Below are positions 21,851 through 32,419 of a stretch of 64,000 nt of DNA, in pieces (within the stretch, counting starts at the first letter, position 1; the number at the start of each line of letters is the position of its first letter). The position numbers and the translations under genes are program-made. The stretch spans positions 36,889,948 to 36,953,947 of the forward strand of contig CM044326.1 of the NCBI GenBank assembly GCA_024291935.2, given 5' to 3'. This DNA is from Okapia johnstoni. Lineage: Eukaryota; Chordata; Mammalia; Artiodactyla; Giraffidae. Below the pieces are notes generated by a model. It made no database searches, was not told the DNA's origin, and saw only the letters and a program-made list of their open reading frames with translations.

Positions 21851-21864
21851 ATTAATTTCTTAAT

Positions 21865-22215
21865 GCAAACATCCTGGCTCATTGAGGGCCTGCCACGTGC
21901 CAGATGAAAGCAAAACAAAAACATGGTCTCTGGTCTCAAGGAGCTTGTAATTTAGTGGGAGCGTCAAATGCATGAATCCATTCAGAAATGATCACTGCCA
22001 GAAGGGAGGTGGATGGGTTGTGGAGACACACAGCACTGATGGGCCAAGTGCTTAGTGAGCTACTGAGGACTTCACAGAGGAGGCGCCACTGGGATTGGAC
22101 CCCAGGGGACCAGGGAAAGGAGGCGTAAGGCGGACGGGAAGGTGGGCAAGCATGGAGTGCACCCAGGGTGATGGAGTGTGGGGTTCCTGGGAGATGAGTG
22201 TGCAGAGATGAGAAG
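21865..22215 (-). mobile_element. L2 fragment, antisense
   Basis: Antisense L2 words: 'gggcctgccacgtgccagat', 'ggtctcaaggagcttgtaat' and 'ttagtgggagcgtcaaatgc'. The middle and end are diverged. Confidence 0.65.
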
Positions 22216-22224
22216 TGGCCGGGA

Positions 22225-22920
22225 CTGTCCCTCCTGCCTCGGGGCCTTAGAAACTGCTGTTTTCTGCCTGGAAGGTTTAGCAGTGGTCACCTAGCTTTCT
22301 CTTCTCTTTGGTCTCCACCAAAATGTCACTTCTTTGGGAAGCCTAGGCTTCCTAGCACTTATCTCAGCTTGTAATGTAATGTTTATTTTCTGAGGACTTG
22401 ACTATCATCTGGGCACTTCTGCCCACACCACCCATTCACAGTGGCTTTCCCTCTTTGTGGAAAGAGGCTCTCCAGGTCTCTCTCAGGTCCTTTAAGCTCC
22501 TCCCACCTAGAGCAGCCGATCACATGTCCTCGCTCATGTATTTGAACTTCAGTGAGCTGCCTGCCAGGTAAAGCTTAACACCCTGCGCCCTCCATCCTTT
22601 GGGATTTGGCTCCAGCCTCCTGCTCCAGACCATTCCACCTCTAGCTCCTCATTTCTTGGTTTCAGTCGCCCCACCCTTCTCACACAGGCCCGGGGAGGCC
22701 GTCTGCTCTCCTACACCTGAACTTTAGCCTGAAAAGCTCTGCCTGTGCAACCTGCTTCTGGTTAGGTTGGTGGCTTCCTTGCGTCTACCTTGCTGACTCC
22801 TCTTCCAGGAAGCCCTCTCTCTTTCCCCCAGGTCTGAGTTAGATGCCCTTCCTCTCTGGGGTCAGAGTTCCTCGGCTTACCGTGGCTTTTGCACATTTGT
22901 GGCACTGAAGCCATCTTCAG
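22225..22920 (+). mobile_element. L2-like sequence, sense
   Basis: Sense L2-like phrases: 'ctcggggccttagaaactgc', 'caccaaaatgtcacttcttt' and 'gggaagcctaggcttcctag'. Further on come 'ctccagcctcctgctccaga' and 'cttccaggaagccctctctc'. Probably two L2 pieces in the same orientation, lying back to back with the antisense piece just upstream. Confidence 0.6.
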
Positions 22921-23039
22921 GAGAGGCTGGGTGGTGTTGAGGCGATTCCATTACATGTATGCTTTGACTGGACATTTGGGGTGAAGATGTTGAATTGCTC
23001 AAATTTACACTGCTCAGTATTCACAGTAAAATGGTGAGT

Positions 23040-23191
23040 TTAATGATGGATATTTGCCATAGAAAACTCTTAGCTGAATACATATATGCACCCCAATGTT
23101 CATTACAGCACTATTTACAATAGCTAAGACACGGATGCAACCTAAATGTACATTGACAGATGAATGGATAAAGAAGATGCAGTGTGTGTAC

Positions 23192-23238
<47 letters not shown>

Positions 23239-23570
23239 CTCAGCCATAAAAAAGAATGAAATAATGTCATTTGCAGCATCATGGGTGAACCTAGAGATTA
23301 CAATATTAAGTGAAATAAGTCAGAAAGACAAAGACAAGAATCATATGATATCACTTATATGTGGAATCTAAAAATTGATACAAATGAACCTGTTTACAAA
23401 ACAGGTTACAAACTTATGGTTTACAAAGGGGGAAGGAGGAGTAAATTAGGAATTTGAGAGTAACATATACACACTACTATGTGTAATATAAAGCAGATAA
23501 GCAGCAAGGTCTTACCATATAGCACAGGAAAATATGTTTAATATCCTGTAATGGAAAAGAAAAAGAAATG
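23040..23570 (+). mobile_element. L1 3' end with ORF2 C-terminus, sense
   Basis: The sense L1 begins in the C-terminal part of ORF2. The frame at about 23096-23371 is open and encodes TDEWIKKMQ, then the TA tract, then SAIKKNEIMSFAASW. It continues into the artiodactyl 3' untranslated part ('atataaagcagataagcagc', 'ttaatatcctgtaatggaaa'). It is severely 5'-truncated. Confidence 0.9.
23192..23240 (+). repeat. (TA)n microsatellite inside L1
   Basis: A near-perfect TA tract with one interrupting G sits at the position where L1 normally has a short TATATACA stretch of ORF2, so it grew from that seed. It is likely polymorphic. Confidence 0.92.
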
Positions 23571-23714
23571 ATGAATATTTGTAGTGATCATTGCGGCATT
23601 GGACAGGCTTGTCTATCAGATGTGTTTCCAGCTCTTAAAATCCCAGCAACAGAACGCACAGGCTGACTTTGCACTGTTAGCTCCATCACTTCCAGGGCAT
23701 ATGATAAAGTACTA

Positions 23715-24160
23715 ATAAATGTTAGTGATGGGGTGTCAGGCATCTTGCTAGACACTGGGAAAGTTTAGGATATAAATTATACCTGGTTTCTGCCTTCAAG
23801 GAGCTCATTGTCTTATAGGAAATTTAGGATATATATATATATTCTAAAATTAACATATGTAATATTTATTTATATATTAATGTTAATATGTATTAAACAT
23901 ATATATTTAATTCTAGACTGACAGTCAGTGAGAAATGCTGAAAACTAGAGCAAACTGGGAAGTTTCAAAACAAGATAGATAAATTCTACCTGGAAGAGTT
24001 TAGAGAATGTGGAAGAGATCATATTTGATTTGCATCCTGAAAAATTATACGTTTGAAAAAATAGTTACTCCTGTAACATCGTGAGATACAGAGTTGAAGT
24101 AAGGGTACTCCAGGTAGAGAAGATAGCCTGAGAAAATGTCCAGAGGCAAAAAAATAAGGT
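23715..24160 (-). mobile_element. L2-like fragment, antisense, with AT-rich insert
   Basis: Antisense L2-like start 'gtcaggcatcttgctagaca' and 'gccttcaaggagctcattgt', followed by an AT-rich TATATA-type stretch (23828-23910) and then 'gagaaatgctgaaaactaga'. The later half is weakly supported. Confidence 0.5.
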
Positions 24161-24164
24161 CATG

Positions 24165-26425
24165 AAGACATTACTATGTTTTCTTCTAGAATATTTCTAA
24201 TTTTAGGTTTTATATTTAGGTTGATGATCCATTTTGAGTTAATTTTTGTATATTGTATGAGGTATGGATTGAGGTTACTTTTTGCCTTACAGACTCCATG
24301 TAGATCCAGTATTTCCAGCATCATTTATTGTTTTACGCTCTTTAAAAAGATCATCCAGCTGGTGATGTTTAGACCTTTTAAATATAATTATTGATATAGA
24401 CTTAAACCTATTGTCTTGCTATTTCATTTTTTTTATTGGTCCAGCCTGTTGTTTTTATTTTCCTCTATTCTGCTTTATTTTGGATCAACTGAGTATTTTT
24501 AGGATTACCTTTTGTCTCCTTTGCTGAATTATTGGCCTTAACGATGTATTTGAAAATTTTATCATAGTCTAATCTGCAGCGATATTTCGTGTCTCTGAGT
24601 ACACTACAAGGATTCTGTAATAAGGTGATCCCTTGTCTGCCCGTCTCACCTTTGTGCTGTTATCCTACATTTTACTTTTTACTTCTGATAAACTCCACAC
24701 TGCATTGTTATTGTTGTTACTTAAATCATCAATAATTTAAAGAGAATTAAAGCATAACAAAAACATCTTATATATTTACCTCCATATTTACTATTTCTGG
24801 TACTTTTTTTTTTGGATCTGTATTTCCACCTGCTGTATTTTTCCTTCTGTCTGATGTAGATATATTTTTGGCTTTCGCATGTCTTCCAAAGTATTGATTT
24901 CCCCTTCATTCTTGGAAGATATTTTTGCTGGTTATAGAGCTCTAGGTTGACAATTTGTTTTTCTTTCCTGTGTGTTAAAGATGTGGCTTCCCTGTGTTCT
25001 AGTGTGTATCGCTTCTGACAAAAGCATGTTGCTGTTACAACCTTTACTCTTCTATTGTCTTAGCTTTCCTTTTTTCCTCCTATTGCTTTTTTTGGGACTC
25101 TCTAAACTGAAGTATAGTTGATATACAATGTTATATAAATCAAAGGTGTAAATAGAGTGATTCACAATTTTTAAAATTTATATTTCTCTTACTGTTTTTG
25201 AGAGTTTTCTCTTTATTACTGGTTTTGGGCAATTTGGTATATTTGGTATAGTATTATTCATGTTTCTTGTGCTTGACATTCATGGAACAACTTGGATCTG
25301 TAGAATATAGTTTTCATCCAATTCAAGGAACATTTCAGCCATAATTTTTTCAAAAATACTGACCCAACCCTTCCTCATCTTCTGGGAATCCAATTTCAAA
25401 CACAACTCATTGATGCATCATTAATTATTTTCCTCTATGCTTCATTTTGTATAGTTTCTATTTTGTATCTTTAAAGTCACTATTTTGTTCCTCTTCAAGG
25501 TCTAATCTGCATATAATGAATATCATGAATTTTCTGTCTCAAGTGTTACAGTGTTAATCACTAGAAATTCTGTTTTGTTGTTTTTATTGGTCATACTTTT
25601 CTGCTTCTTTGCATGTTTGGTAACTTTTGCTTGGTTGCCAGACATTGCGAATTTGACCTTGTTTGGTGCTAGATATTTTTTTATTTTTATATTTTTGAAA
25701 TTTGCTATGTGACACGATTAATTTACTTGACAGCATTTTGATCTTTTCAGATTTTTCTTTAAGTTTTGTTAGGCAGGGTGAGACTAGTATTTAATCCAAG
25801 GCTAATTATTTTCCTCTACAGAACCCAAACCTTTCTGATTGCTCTACCCAATAGTCCATAAATTATGAGGTTTTCCAGTCTAGTGGGTGGAAATGGGACT
25901 ACTCCTGGCTCTGTATGATAACCAGCTACCAGTCCCTTTAATCTCATTGGGTGATTCACTCCTGGCTCTGGGTGAGCACCAGGCACCAGTCTCTTTAATC
26001 CCATTGGATGGTTTCCTCCTCAGCCTTGGGTAGTTTCCTTACATGCATGCCTTGGTCCAAACTTAGCTAATGTTCTGGGAACACTCTGCACATCATCTCT
26101 GGAGCTCTCTCTCACTGCAGCCGTCTTCTCTTCAGTACTCGGTTCTGCAAACTCTGTCCACTTTGTTCTCCTTTGTTCTTAGCTCCATTTCCTCAGCTCT
26201 TCCTGTAAACTCTCAAGGCAGTAAACTAGGACCACTGTGGCATTCAACTTCCTTTGTTCCTCACCTCACTGAGACCACTGCCCTTTATTTGCTTGATGTC
26301 CTTCATGGTCTTGAAAATCTTTGATATATTTGATAAATATATAAATAAATTTTAATTGTCTTTGGCAGCAAAATAGATCTAGTCTTCGCTATTCCATCTT
26401 GATTGGAGTAAAAATTCTCCCAGAA
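24165..26425 (-). mobile_element. L1M 3' region, antisense (~2.2 kb)
   Basis: A long AT-rich antisense L1M copy. It passes the ORF2-proximal 'cattttgagttaatttttgt' (24228), the 3' UTR landmarks 'aaggaacatttcagccataa' (25325) and 'gttgccagacattgcgaatt' (25635), and 'attatgaggttttccagtct' (25861). It ends 'cgctattccatcttgattgg'. A ruminant-type L1 piece appears near 25105-25190. No intact reading frame remains. Confidence 0.82.
25901..26014. repeat. 57-bp tandem duplication within L1 3' UTR
   Basis: Two imperfect copies with a 57-bp period start at 25901 and 25958. Both begin ACTCCTGGCTCTG and run to a 'tttaatc(t/c)cattgg' word. Differences between the copies indicate an old duplication. Confidence 0.8.
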
Positions 26426-26429
26426 TTTT

Positions 26430-26879
26430 TTAAAAAAAATCTCTAATGAAGCTAGTCAGATCTCTCTTAAGTGTGCCTTCCTCCCCACCCTTAGTATCTC
26501 CTCCACCATCGTAGTTTGCCCACCTCCATCTTTTGCTTGGACAATGCAATCACTTCCTGTGTGCTTTCCCCATCTCTGCCTCAGTCTCTCTCCAGTCCCT
26601 TCTTGTGTAGTAATGCATTTGACCTTGCTCAGAGTGAAGTCTTGCCTTTGCCCTCAGTTCCTCCAGGAAATGTCTAAGCCTTTATGAGAGTGTCCTTGTT
26701 TCTCTGAGGGCTAATGTTGGATCACAAGGCATCAGCTCAACCTCTGGTGGGGTGGGCAGAATGAGCGAAAGTAAGGAGTGTGAATACCAAGGCTTGGGTG
26801 AGCTTCACGGGTTGGTAACATTCCTGTATATTGTCACACACTGATGCTGGAAATGGTTTGTTATCTCTGACTCCATGGA
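26430..26879. other. Unassigned, possibly old repeat
   Basis: A pyrimidine-rich part (26460-26620) resembles L2 sense words such as 'cagttcctccaggaaatgtc' but not firmly. The part 26737-26879 leads into the LTR-like fragment and could be its U5-side continuation. Confidence 0.35.
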
Positions 26880-27600
26880 CAGAGAATAACTGGAATTTCT
26901 GTATTTGGAACCTTCTGATGCCAAAATCTAGGCCTCTAGGCACCAGTGCTGAATTAAATCTTGGAGACAGAGTTTTGAGTGAAGTAGAAAAGAATAGCTC
27001 TATTGCTTTGCCAGGCAAAGGGGGACACAGCAGGCTCATGCCCTCAAAAACTGTGTTCCAACCCAGGGGGGATTTGGTGAGGAGTTTAATAGCAAAGGTT
27101 CAAGGTGGAGTTGCTGATAAGGATCAAGGTGTATGCAAAGTCTGCACTCCTTTAATCTGGGCTCAGATGGTCTGCTGATGAGTTTCTGTGGTTCTCAAGG
27201 TTATTAAACTTTGACTTTCTCTGGAATGAAGAATGCTTCATCAAGTAGCTAACATCTTCCATTTGGTGTGGGTTTTACTTCTGTAGAAGAGCTTAAAGAT
27301 GTGACGTGTATCCCTTAGGGGAGAGCCAGAAACCTGCCCCCAGGTTGCACTGTTGTTTCTTGGCTTCTCTCCACCCCTCCCACCTTGATTCTGCATCCCT
27401 TCCCTTCCCTGATCAGCAATTGTTTAAACTGCCCTTCAAAACTCAGGGAAGGTCATGGGGCCTGAATGAAGCCTATTTCCTAAACAGGAGAACAGGGGAC
27501 ACAGAAAGGCTTCCGTACCCAGGAGCCCCACAGTGTCCTGTTTGGTTTCACTTCCTGGTCTCAGCCCTACATGCTTCTTCCTTTGGCTGATTTTAATCTC
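26880..27600 (-). mobile_element. Endogenous retrovirus LTR-like fragment, antisense (copy 1)
   Basis: An interspersed sequence of LTR character. Read on the minus strand, it carries a degenerate polyadenylation box (26999-27004), followed by an R/U5-like stretch toward 26900. It shares several blocks with the second fragment at 28040-30330, for example 'aggggacacagaaaggcttc' against 'aggggacacagagggctttt'. No open retroviral gene is present, only LTR-type sequence. The orientation call is moderate, because a plus-strand AATAAA at 27616 lies just beyond. Confidence 0.5.
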
Positions 27601-27769
27601 TGTCCTTTAACTGTAATAAAAAATAACCATGAATTTAATAGCTTTCACTGACTTCTGTCTCTTTAATGTATTATCTGTGCATGGGCTTGGGGATCCCCAA
27701 ATTTTTAAAGACTGTCGGATATTATGGCAATCCTCTTCCCTCTGAAATTCTTTTTAATGCAATTGCTTT
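27601..27769. other. AT-rich linker with A/T runs
   Basis: AT-rich sequence with AATAAAAAATAAC near 27616 and a 'cttggggatcccc' word near 27687 that is reminiscent of an LTR end. It could be a small LTR remnant of another family. Nothing more can be supported. Confidence 0.35.
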
Positions 27770-27995
27770 ATCATTTAAAAAAGAAAAAAAAAATTGATAT
27801 GCCCCTCTCTTGTTTAAACCCTTTGGTGATTTACTGATACAGAGTGAAGAGCAAACTCTTCAACATGGCCCTTGCAAGCCTGTGAGCTGCCTCCCTCACT
27901 TTGCTTCCTGTTACCCCCTATCCATTGCTGCTTTCTCTTTCTGTTTCTTCATTCTCTTGCTCTACCTTCATTTTCTAGTTAACTCAACTGGCTTT
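27770..27995 (+). mobile_element. L2-like fragment, sense
   Basis: Sense L2-like words: 'ttgtttaaaccctttggtga', 'gagcaaactcttcaacatgg' and 'cccttgcaagcctgtgagct'. Diverged. Confidence 0.55.
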
Positions 27996-28384
27996 TAAAT
28001 TGTTATCAAACTCAGGTTCAGCTCCTTGCCACTTGAAAGCCAGACAAATGTTGGTTGGAGTAGGAAAGTTTGCTTTATTCAGGAATTCAGCAACCTGAGG
28101 AGAAGGTGAACTCATGTCCAAGAACCAGCTCTGAAGATTCTAATAATCATGAAAATTTTTAAAGAGAGAAAGGGGAAGTTAATCACGGTTAATTGTTTGA
28201 GGAGGGGGTCAGAGTCTTCCTTATCTTTTACTATGTGCAGACTTTCTTCTGATTGATTGGTGGGGAGGTGACAGGGCAGGGCTCCAAGAATCCTGTGCTC
28301 CTTCAGCAGTTTCCATCCTCCACTTGGGTGAGGGTCTTAGTTCCTGTAGCAGGACTCAAAGATATTGTTATGTATATCCCTTGA

Positions 28385-30010
28385 GGACAGAAATGGAATG
28401 GACCTAACAGAAGCAGAAGATATTAAGAAGAAGGGGCAAGAATACACAGAAGAACTATACAAAAAAAGGTCTTCATGACCCAGATAACCACAATGCTGAG
28501 ATCATTCACCTAGAGCCAGACATCCTGGAGTGTGAAGGCAAGTGGGCCTTATGAAGTATCATTACAAACAAAGCTAGTGGAGGTGATGGAATTCCAGTTG
28601 AGCTATTTCAAATCCTAAAAGATGATGCTGTGAAAGTGCTGCACTCAATATGCCAGCAAATTTGGAAAACTCAGCAGTGGCCACAGGACTGGAAAATGTG
28701 TTTTCATTCCAGTCCCAAAGAAGCTCAGTGTCAAAGAATGTTCAAACTACCTCACAATTGCACTTATATCACACACTGGCAAAGTAATGCTCAAAATTCT
28801 TCAAGCTAGGCTTCAACAGTATGTGAACCAAGAACTTCCAGATATCCAAACTGGACTTAGAAAAGGCAGAGGAACCAGACATCAAGTTAACAACATCTGG
28901 TGGATCATAAAAAAGCAGGAGAATTTCAGAAAAACATTTACTTCTGCTTCAGCAGCTATGCCAAAGCTTTTGACTACATGGATCACAACAAACTGTGGAA
29001 AATTCTTAAAGAGATGGGAATACCAGACCACCTTACCTGCCTCCTCAGAAATCTGTATGCAGGTCAAGAAGCAACAGTTAGAACTGCACATGGAACAATG
29101 GACCGGTTCCAAATTGGGAAAGGAGTACGTCAAGGCTGTATATTGTCACCTTCCTTATTTAACTTCTATGCAGAGTATATCGTATGAAATGCTGGGCTGG
29201 ATGAAGCACAAGCTGGAATCAAGATTGCCAGGAGAAATATCAATAACCTCAGATATGCAGATGACACCACCTTTATGGCAGAAAGAGAAGAGGAACTAAA
29301 GAGTCTCTTGATGAAAGTGAAAGAGGAGATTGGAAAAGCTGGCTTAAAACTCAACATTCAAAAAATGAAGATCATGGCCTCCAGTCCCATCACTTCATGG
29401 CAAATAGATGGGGAAACAATGGAAACAGTGACAAACTTTATTTTCTAGGGCTCCTAAGTCACTGCAGGTGGTGCTTGCAGCCATGAAATTAAAAGATGCT
29501 TGCTCCTTGGAAGAAAAGCTATGGCCAAACTAGATAGCATGTTAAAAAGCAGAGACATTATTTTACCAACAAAGGTCTATATAATCAAAGCTATGGTTTT
29601 TCCAGTGGTCATGTGTGGATGTGAGAGTTGTACCATAAGGAAGGCTAACTGCCAAAGAATTGATGCTTTTGAACTGTGGTGATGGGGAAGACTCTTAAGA
29701 GTCCCTTGGACTGCAAGGAGATCCAACCAGTCCATCCTAAAGGAGATCAGTCCTGAATATTCATTAGAAGAATACTGAAGTGGAAGCTCCAATACTTTGG
29801 CCACCTGATGCGAAGAACTGACTCATAGGAATAGACCCTGATGCCAGGAAGGATCAAAGGCAGGAGGAGAAGGAGATGACAGAAGATAAGATGGTTGGAT
29901 GGCATCACCGACTCAATGGACATGAGTTTGAGCAAGCTCCGGGAGTTAGTGATGGACAGGGAAGCCTGGTATGCTGCAGTGTATGGGGCTGCAAAGAGTC
30001 AGACATGCCT
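28385..30010 (+). pseudogene. BovB ORF2 (reverse transcriptase) relic, copy 1
   Basis: RTE-type reverse transcriptase relic. Visible motifs are AKAFDYMDHNKLW (RT motif A area, about 28960), VRQGCILSPSLFNFYAEY (motif B, about 29125-29180) and RYADDTTFMA (catalytic YADD box, 29251-29280). The 28787 frame and the motif A-to-YADD frame differ, so a frameshift lies near 28930-28960. A TGA at 29185-29187 lies between motif B and YADD, and a TAG follows near 29447. It cannot encode a functional protein. Confidence 0.9.
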
Positions 30011-30032
30011 GAGAGACTGAACTGAACTGAAC
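28385..30032 (+). mobile_element. BovB LINE, 5'-truncated (~1.65 kb)
   Basis: Sense BovB covering the end of the linker region, the whole reverse transcriptase and the C-terminal part, ending in TGAAC units at 30018-30032. It is inserted in an LTR-like fragment. The start at about 28385 is set by the first BovB words ('gacagaaatggaatggacct'). A target-site duplication is not clear. Confidence 0.95.
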
Positions 30033-30604
30033 GGAGGAGGAATCAGGACCCTGCTTCATGTTTCTTGATTGCTCCTCCTTTATCTCTGCATTCCGTCACT
30101 TCCCTAATTAGAAACTGTTTGTATCTGCCCTTTGGACTCAGGGAAGGTCTGAGAGCCTGAATTTTTTTCCTACAAACAAGAAACAGGGGACACAGAGGGC
30201 TTTTGTACCCAGAAGGATCCCACAAGGTCCTGCTCAGCTTCAAAGTTTCAGTCCTCTTGGGCTGGCGAGTACTTCCCTTCCACAGACCATGTACTTCTTC
30301 AATGGCTCTTGGGTTCTCCTTATCCCTTAGGAGGTTACAGCCCACTCTGCTGAAAGCAGTCAGCCTGGTATGTGAAAGATGCTGTTTGTGTCCATGGAGG
30401 CCACTCAGTTCTCAGCAGAGGCTGGTCCGGTGAGTGCTGAAAAAGCTCTTTTAATTAACATTGGTTGAAGCTTTAAAGATGGGCTTGAAGCCCAGAAGAA
30501 TTTTGACCCCAGGGCCCCTAGTTAATTAAAGAAAGCAATGTTCCCAGAAAGAGGCATCTTCTCTTCTTGGTACCCACCTTCCCTCAACTCTCAATGAGGA
30601 AGTG

Positions 30605-30745
30605 GAGTGGGGACTATGAATCATATTTCTGGGTCAGATTTCTTGCTCTGTCACCACCTTCTTTGAAGATTTTGGGCAAGATACTTCCCATAAGGGCCTC
30701 TGGTTGCTTCTGTGGAAAAGGAAGAGTTTTAACTAGCTCTGTGGT
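30605..30745 (+). mobile_element. MIR fragment
   Basis: Diverged sense MIR: 'tcttgctctgtcaccacctt', 'ttttgggcaagatacttccc' and 'ataagggcctctggttgctt'. Confidence 0.5.
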
Positions 30746-30839
30746 TCCCACCAATTTGACCACAAATGTCCTCTTTTATTTTTCCTTCCTTTGTGAGCAT
30801 CAATCATGTTGCAAATGACAAAGAAACTTTGGTGTTGGT

Positions 30840-31130
30840 TGTTGGTGTGGTCATAATGGGTGTCATGCCCTGGGTCAGATAATAGGGATACAGGGTTGGG
30901 TCCATAGCCACAGGGAGCCCACAATGTTCTGGGAAAGACAAGGGCACAAATGGAGACACTCAATAGGAGCAATAGGGCTTAGTGGGGCCAGTGGAGGGGA
31001 ACTTCAAGCTGGCCTTGAAGGAAACATAGGAGTGTCAAGTGAGCAAGGACACTCCTAAGCCCCTCTAGGTCTAGGCAGATGGAATGCTGTGGGCAGGGAG
31101 ACCTTCTGTATTGTTGTCAAGTGTCGAGAA
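30840..31130 (-). mobile_element. L2-like fragment, antisense
   Basis: Weak antisense L2 signature: 'gggatacagggttgggtcca', 'aacttcaagctggccttgaa' and 'gcagatggaatgctgtgggc'. Strongly diverged. Confidence 0.45.
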
Positions 31131-31199
31131 GCTCGTCCTTATAGATCCCAGGTGGCTTGGGAAAAATTGAGGCAGATGTTATCTGAAGCCAGAGCATTA

Positions 31200-31600
31200 G
31201 GAATTGCTGTGATGTTGGGCAAGTCATGTCATCTTGGTTTTCTCCCCAATGCATAGATTTCTACCATGTGCTCGAGTTCACAAGTTGCTGTAAGGTTTTG
31301 TCTTCCTGTCAGTTAGCAACAGTCAATATAGTCCTTGGAAGATGGGTTTCCACAGCTGCATATAAAATGCCAGGCCCCATAGACCTTGGTCAACTGTGTG
31401 GCCCTCTCAAAGACTTATATATCATGCTGATCTTTTGGGTACTTACAAATGTAGGGAGGCAGGAGGGGCATCCACTGTTTGCTGAACACCTACCAGGTGG
31501 CCTTCATTAGATCATATAATTCCCCTAAATGGAGAAGGTGGGGTTTGCTCATTTGAGAGGTGAAGCTAGGAAGGTGTAGTGAAGTCCTCTTATCCTTATC
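31200..31600. other. Old MIR/L2-like remnants
   Basis: Short MIR-like words occur at 31215-31260 ('gatgttgggcaagtcatgtc') and MIR/L2-like words at 31460-31570 ('gctgaacacctaccaggtgg'). The remainder is unassigned. Confidence 0.4.
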
Positions 31601-31602
31601 CA

Positions 31603-32396
31603 ACAGAGGGCAGACAGAAGGAAAACCGCAATCACAGAAGACTAACCAAACTGATCACATGGATCACAGCCTTGTCTAACTCAATGAAACTATCAGCCAA
31701 GCAGAGGAGGGCCATCCAAGACAGATGGGTCATGGTGGAGAGTTCTAACAAAATGTGGTCCACTGGAGAAGGGCATGGCAAACCACTTTAGTATTCTTGC
31801 CTTGAGAACCCCATGAACAGTATGAAAAAGCAAAAAGATATGACACTGAAAGATGAACATTTAGGTGCCCAAAATGCTACTGGAGAAGAGGACAGAAATA
31901 GCTGCAGAAGGAATGAAGAGGCTGAGCCAAAAAAAAAAACAATGCCCGGTTGTGGATGTGACTGGCGATGGATGTAAGTCCAATGCTGTAAAGAACAATA
32001 CTGCACAGTAACCTGGAATGTGAGGTCCATGGATCCAGGTAAATTGGAAGTGGTCAAACAGGAGACGGCAAGAGTTAACATCAACATTTTAGGAATCAGT
32101 GAACTAAAATGGGCCGTAATGGGCGAATTTAATTCAGATGACCATTACATCTACTACTGTGGGCAAGAATCCCTTAGAAGAAATGGAGTAGCCCTCACAG
32201 CCAACAACAGAGCCTGAAGTGCAGTATTTGGGTGCAGTCTCAGAAATGAGAGAATGCCCTCTGTTCATTTGCCAGGCAAACCATTAATATCACAGTCTGT
32301 GCCCCAACCACTAATGCCGAAGAAGCTGAAACTGAACAGTGCTATGAAGACCTAGAAGACCTTCTAGAACTAACACCAAAAGAGATGTCCTTTTCA
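31603..32396 (+). mobile_element. BovB LINE 5' fragment (5' UTR and endonuclease)
   Basis: Sense BovB from near its 5' region, including 'gatcacatggatcacagcct', up to the endonuclease part of ORF2. The fragment stops inside 'gatgtccttttcat', where the tail of an oppositely oriented BovB begins. 5' BovB sequence is less often preserved than 3' ends. Internal small deletions occur near 32225-32300. Confidence 0.92.
32020..32396 (+). pseudogene. BovB ORF2 N-terminal endonuclease relic
   Basis: The frame 32020-32217 encodes the start of the APE-type endonuclease of RTE elements: VRSMDPGKLEVV-like start, then RVNINILGISELKW and SDDHYIYYCGQESLRRNGVA. These include the conserved ISELKW metal-binding segment. 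A TGA at 32215-32217 and deletions downstream end the frame. The reverse transcriptase half is missing on this strand. Confidence 0.85.
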
Positions 32397-32419
32397 TCTT
32401 CAGTTCAGTTCGGTTCAGT

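Larger units (their letters stand above)
28040..30330 (-). mobile_element. ERV LTR-like fragment, antisense (copy 2), split by BovB
   Basis: Two halves, 28040-28384 and 30033-30330, form one LTR-like fragment homologous to copy 1 and interrupted by a BovB. On the minus strand an AATAAA box lies at 28074-28079. The halves join at the same point in the alignment: copy 1 runs from 'gtatcccttagg' directly toward 'cctgcccccagg', while copy 2 breaks after 'atcccttgagg'. No retroviral coding sequence is present. Confidence 0.52.

Noticed and set aside
23192..23240. CRISPR-like or regulatory repeat array
   Set aside because: It is a plain TA microsatellite in a eukaryotic L1; no spacers or direct repeats of CRISPR size exist in this window.
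28787..29299. 170-codon frame taken as a gene product
   Set aside because: It is the BovB ORF2 relic: the first part matches the reverse transcriptase and then it shifts into the wrong frame. Annotated as pseudogene instead.
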